Assembly (NCBI GenBank): GCA_002339345.1
Contig: DDKM01000017.1
Location: forward strand, 1 to 7,701
DNA length: 7,701 nt
Source of the DNA: Firmicutes bacterium UBA2598
GTDB taxonomy: Bacteria > Bacillota > PH28-bin88
Direction: 5' to 3'
The notes beneath the pieces were generated by a model. It searched no databases. It saw only the letters and a program-made list of their open reading frames with translations, and had not been told where the DNA came from. The position numbers and the translations under genes were made by a program. Every line of letters starts with the position of its first letter. Position 1 is the stretch's first letter. Positions 4,972-7,701 of this stretch are shown piece by piece.

Positions 4972-7197
4972 CTACATCCCATGGATGGTGCGCTGAATAA
5001 CATCCAGCTGCTGTTCCCTGGTCAGTTTAATAAAATTAACGGCATAACCGGAAACCCTGATGGTCAACTGAGGATATTTTTCAGGGTTTTCCATGGCATC
5101 CAGCAGGGTTTCCTTGTCATAGACATTGGCGTTAATGTGGTGTCCACCCATCCGGAAATACCCATCCAGCAATGCCACCAGATTACCGGCTCGGTCGGCT
5201 GGGTTGTTCCCCAAGGAACGTGGCACAATGGAAAAGGTATAGGAAATACCATCCCTGGAATAGTCGTAGGGCAGCCTGGCGACGGAAGCCATGGCTGCGA
5301 TAGCTCCTTTTTTCTCCCTCCCGTACATTGGGTTCGCCCCAGGTGCAAAGGGTTCTTCCGCCCGGCGGCCGTCGGGGGTGTTCCCTGTTTTTTTCCCGTA
5401 CACTACATTAGACGTGATGGTTAGGATAGATAGGGTGGGCTCTGCTTGGCGGTACGTAGGCTGCTTTTTTAGTTTATGCATAAACCGCAACACCACATCC
5501 ACCGCAATGTCATCAACCCTGGGGTCATCGTTCCCCATGGTCGGGAAATCTTGCTCCGCCTGGTAGTCCACCACCAACCCCGCCTGGTTCCGTACCGTCA
5601 GTACCCGGCCAAATTTGATGGCGCTTAAGGAATCGGCGACCACCGACAAGCCGGCAATACCACAGGCCATAGTACGCTTTACCTCCAGATCGTGCAGGGC
5701 CATTTGCAGGCTTTCGTAATAATACTTGTCATGCATGTAATGGATGATGTTTAAGGTATTGATATAGAGCCCTGCAAGCCAATCCAGCACAGTATCAAAA
5801 CGATCCATTACTTCTTGGTAATCGAGATACTTGGAGGTAATGGGAGCAAAACGCGGTCCAACCTGGATTTGCAGAACTTCGTCATGCCCACCGTTGATGG
5901 CATATAACAGCGCTTTGGCCAGATTGGCCCGGGCTCCAAAAAACTGCATTTCTTTCCCTATCTGCATGGCGGAAACACAACAGGCAATTCCGTAGTCATC
6001 ACCATACCGGGGGCGCATCAGGTCATCGTTTTCGTACTGAATAGAACTGGTAGCCACTGATAGTTTGGCACAGTAGAGTTTAAAGGGATCCGGCAGGCGT
6101 ACCGACCATAGAACGGTCATGTTGGGTTCCGGGGCAGGGCCAAGGTTGGTCAGGGTATGCAGGAACCGGAAGGAGGTTTTGGTTACCAAAGGGCGCCCGT
6201 CCACACCCATCCCGCCTATGGCTTCCGTTACCCAGACCGGGTCCCCGCTGAACAACTGATTATATTCAGGGGTTCGCAGGAATCTGACTATCCGCAGCTT
6301 AATCACCAGGTGATCGATTAGTTCCTGGGCCTCCCGTTCAGATAGGAGTCCTTGCTGTATATCCCTGGTCAGGTAAATGTCCAGAAAGGTGGAGACCCGA
6401 CCCAGGCTCATGGCGGCACCGTTTTGCTGTTTAATGGCTGCCAGGTAAGCAAAATACAGCCATTGGACGGCCTCTGCAGCATTGGCGGCTGGTCGGGAGA
6501 TGTCAAAGCCATAAGCTGCCGCCATAGCTTTAAGCTCCGCCAAAGCCTTGATTTGCTCGCTGATCTCCTCCCGTTGGCGGATGGTATCATGATCCATCAC
6601 CGGACGTTCCAGTTGAGCCAGTTCAGATTGCTTGGTTAATACAAGCCGATCCACCCCGTAAAGGGGCACCCGCCGATAATCTCCAATGATTCTGCCCCGG
6701 CCATAGGTATCCGGTAACCCGGTAATAATCCCCGCTTTGCGGGCCCTCCGCATTTCCGGGGTATAGCAGTCAAAAACAGCCTGGTTATGGGTTTTGCGGA
6801 AGTGGTGAAAGATTGACTCCGCACTTGGATCCAGGGAGTAGCCATATGATTCTAGGGCTTCCTTCGCCATACGGATTCCCCCGAAGGGCATCAACGCTCT
6901 TTTCAGCGGCTGGTCTGTTTGCAGTCCCACTACCTTTTCTAGTTCCCGGTCCACATAGGCGGGAGGATAGGAGGTAATGCCGGAAATAATCCGGGTTTCC
7001 GCTGCCAGGGTGCCGCCGTTTTTTCTTTCTTGGGCCATCAGCTGCAGTACCCTTTGCCACAATTGCTGGGTAGCCTGCGTTGGGGGTTCCAGGAAAGCCC
7101 CATCTCCCTCATAGGGGCTATAGTTCAACTGGATAAAATCCCTCACATCAATGGATGTTGTCCAGTATCCCGGCCGAAATCCCCGCCATGCCTCCAC
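4972..7197 (-). CDS. pflB: Formate C-acetyltransferase (pyruvate formate-lyase)
   Basis: This 741-residue glycyl-radical enzyme (E. coli PflB is 760) catalyses pyruvate + CoA to acetyl-CoA + formate in the cytoplasm under anaerobic conditions. The PFL domain spans most of the chain: VRDFIQLNYSPYEGD (18-32), GLPDTYGRGRIIGDYRR (160-176) and RFLRTPEYNQLFSGDP (305-320). The catalytic cysteine pair is C406-C407 in GIACCVSAM. The glycine-radical loop RVSGYAV has G717 near the C-terminus, as in E. coli G734. These features mark true PFL rather than a glycerol or choline lyase paralogue. The start is GTG at 7197, giving EAWRGF after the initiator, set by GGAGGTGA (7204-7211) six bases upstream. The E. 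coli motif CCVSPM is CCVSAM here, one Pro-to-Ala change beside the active site. It is followed by its activase after 4 bp and preceded by a lipM-like gene. Confidence 0.97.
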   Translation of the reverse strand: MEAWRGFRPGYWTTSIDVRDFIQLNYSPYEGDGAFLEPPTQATQQLWQRVLQLMAQERKNGGTLAAETRIISGITSYPPAYVDRELEKVVGLQTDQPLKRALMPFGGIRMAKEALESYGYSLDPSAESIFHHFRKTHNQAVFDCYTPEMRRARKAGIITGLPDTYGRGRIIGDYRRVPLYGVDRLVLTKQSELAQLERPVMDHDTIRQREEISEQIKALAELKAMAAAYGFDISRPAANAAEAVQWLYFAYLAAIKQQNGAAMSLGRVSTFLDIYLTRDIQQGLLSEREAQELIDHLVIKLRIVRFLRTPEYNQLFSGDPVWVTEAIGGMGVDGRPLVTKTSFRFLHTLTNLGPAPEPNMTVLWSVRLPDPFKLYCAKLSVATSSIQYENDDLMRPRYGDDYGIACCVSAMQIGKEMQFFGARANLAKALLYAINGGHDEVLQIQVGPRFAPITSKYLDYQEVMDRFDTVLDWLAGLYINTLNIIHYMHDKYYYESLQMALHDLEVKRTMACGIAGLSVVADSLSAIKFGRVLTVRNQAGLVVDYQAEQDFPTMGNDDPRVDDIAVDVVLRFMHKLKKQPTYRQAEPTLSILTITSNVVYGKKTGNTPDGRRAEEPFAPGANPMYGREKKGAIAAMASVARLPYDYSRDGISYTFSIVPRSLGNNPADRAGNLVALLDGYFRMGGHHINANVYDKETLLDAMENPEKYPQLTIRVSGYAVNFIKLTREQQLDVIQRTIHGM

Positions 7198-7203
7198 AAG
7201 CCT

Positions 7204-7211
7204 TCACCTCC
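7204..7211 (-). promoter_or_regulatory. Ribosome binding site deciding the GTG start of pflB
   Basis: On the minus strand, GGAGGTGA lies six bases before GTG 7197. The first downstream in-frame ATG lies deep in the conserved protein, so GTG is the real start. Confidence 0.85.
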
Positions 7212-7225
7212 GTACAGGTTATGGC

Positions 7226-7701
7226 TTAGTTTAGGCTGATGGTCGGTAATATATCCCCATGGTACTGGCGGTCCATGTTCCAGGCAGCCGTTTTGTAGCG
7301 GCTATGGATCAGTTTCCGGGCCAGGGATAGTTCAGAGGTGGTCAGGTCACCTGGCTCCAATTGCCACCCGAGGGCCTGCTGCCACCCTTCGGCCAGGGCC
7401 TGGATCATCTCCGGATAGCTCACCGGACGGTCCAGCAGCTGGTTGATGCCGGCGGCGTGGCGGGTGAGGGTTCCTGTAAGCCTTTCCCTGATGGAATCTG
7501 ACGGAAGATGCAGGCACTGCAGCAGCAGGTCATTATTCAGGCTAAGGGGCAGTGAACCATGTTGCAGGATACAGCCCATCCGCCGGGTTTGGGCGCTGCC
7601 AGCGATCTTTTTACCCTGTGCCGTCAGTTCATACCAGGAAGGTGTGTCAAAACAGGCGGCACTCCCGGTTTTACCCGGCGGTGCCGTTGCCAGTTTTGCT
7701 T
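7226..7701 (-). CDS. Octanoyltransferase / lipoate-protein ligase A family protein (LipM-like), 5' part outside window
   Basis: The minus strand is open from the right edge to TAA at 7226, giving the C-terminal 157 residues. Near the edge it reads ACFDTPSWYEL followed by GKKIAGSAQTRR and CILQHGSLPLSL, the core of the BPL/LplA/LipB cofactor-transferase fold. The lysine of GKK corresponds to the conserved active-site lysine. The Cys of ACFDTPSWYEL fits the catalytic cysteine position of Bacillus-type LipM, which moves octanoate from acyl carrier protein to GcvH or another lipoyl domain; LplA ligases lack this cysteine. The C-terminal part contains the helical segment ending in SLARKLIHSRYKTAAWNMDRQ typical of LipM/LplA relatives. 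It ends 28 bp before pflB with no terminator or clear promoter between, so it is likely cotranscribed. LipM versus lipoate ligase cannot be settled without the N-terminal half. Confidence 0.8.
   Translation of the reverse strand, partial: AKLATAPPGKTGSAACFDTPSWYELTAQGKKIAGSAQTRRMGCILQHGSLPLSLNNDLLLQCLHLPSDSIRERLTGTLTRHAAGINQLLDRPVSYPEMIQALAEGWQQALGWQLEPGDLTTSELSLARKLIHSRYKTAAWNMDRQYHGDILPTISLN

Noticed and set aside
4968..5003. Longer pflA start overlapping pflB
   Set aside because: The extra residues do not resemble PFL activase N-termini, and the ATG at 4967 gives the usual length.
4966..5424. 152-aa plus-strand ORF opposite the 3' end of pflB
   Set aside because: Antisense shadow of pflB, whose C-terminal glycyl-radical domain is coded here on the other strand.

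Overview
The window reads as ordinary chromosomal DNA from an anaerobic or facultatively anaerobic Gram-positive (Firmicutes/Bacillota) bacterium. Evidence for this is the strong GGAGG-type ribosome binding sites, an AlsT-type AGCS symporter, a Bacillus-like Ald, an apparent LipM-type octanoyltransferase and an oxygen-sensitive pyruvate formate-lyase with its activase. Base composition is moderate to GC-rich, which would suit a Peptococcaceae/Desulfotomaculum-like organism better than a low-GC Bacillus. That placement is inference only; no rRNA or other taxonomic marker is present.

Layout. Minus strand, 1-1333: an AraC-family regulator with an N-terminal PocR sensory domain (260-1333) is followed by the first 68 codons of a YkvI-like membrane protein (204-1, running off the left edge). 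A possible 19-codon ORF bridges the two by start/stop overlaps. A 223-bp divergent intergenic region (1334-1556) holds an inverted repeat and a foldable leader. Plus strand, 1557-4163: a sodium:alanine/glycine symporter is followed, after a short hairpin-bearing gap, by alanine dehydrogenase. A rho-independent terminator at 4207-4234 ends this unit. Minus strand, 7701-4233: a convergent, tightly packed set runs lipM-like (5' end outside the window), pflB (GTG start, 28-bp gap), pflA (4-bp gap).

How the genes could work together. The symporter brings in alanine (or glycine), and Ald deaminates alanine oxidatively to pyruvate, ammonium and NADH. PflB, once converted to its glycyl-radical form by PflA, cleaves pyruvate with CoA to acetyl-CoA and formate. 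The neighbourhood is therefore centred on pyruvate, with alanine uptake and catabolism facing pyruvate cleavage. The lipM-like gene upstream of pflB would serve lipoylation of 2-oxoacid dehydrogenases or the glycine cleavage system, so its cotranscription with pfl is notable. The PocR/AraC regulator is divergent from the symporter and is the obvious candidate local regulator, but its ligand cannot be read from the sequence.

I found no mobile element, CRISPR array, tRNA or rRNA, and no convincing undescribed system. The points worth a second look are small: short overlapping ORFs, a structured leader, a PocR regulator in an unusual setting, and a substitution next to the PFL active-site cysteines.
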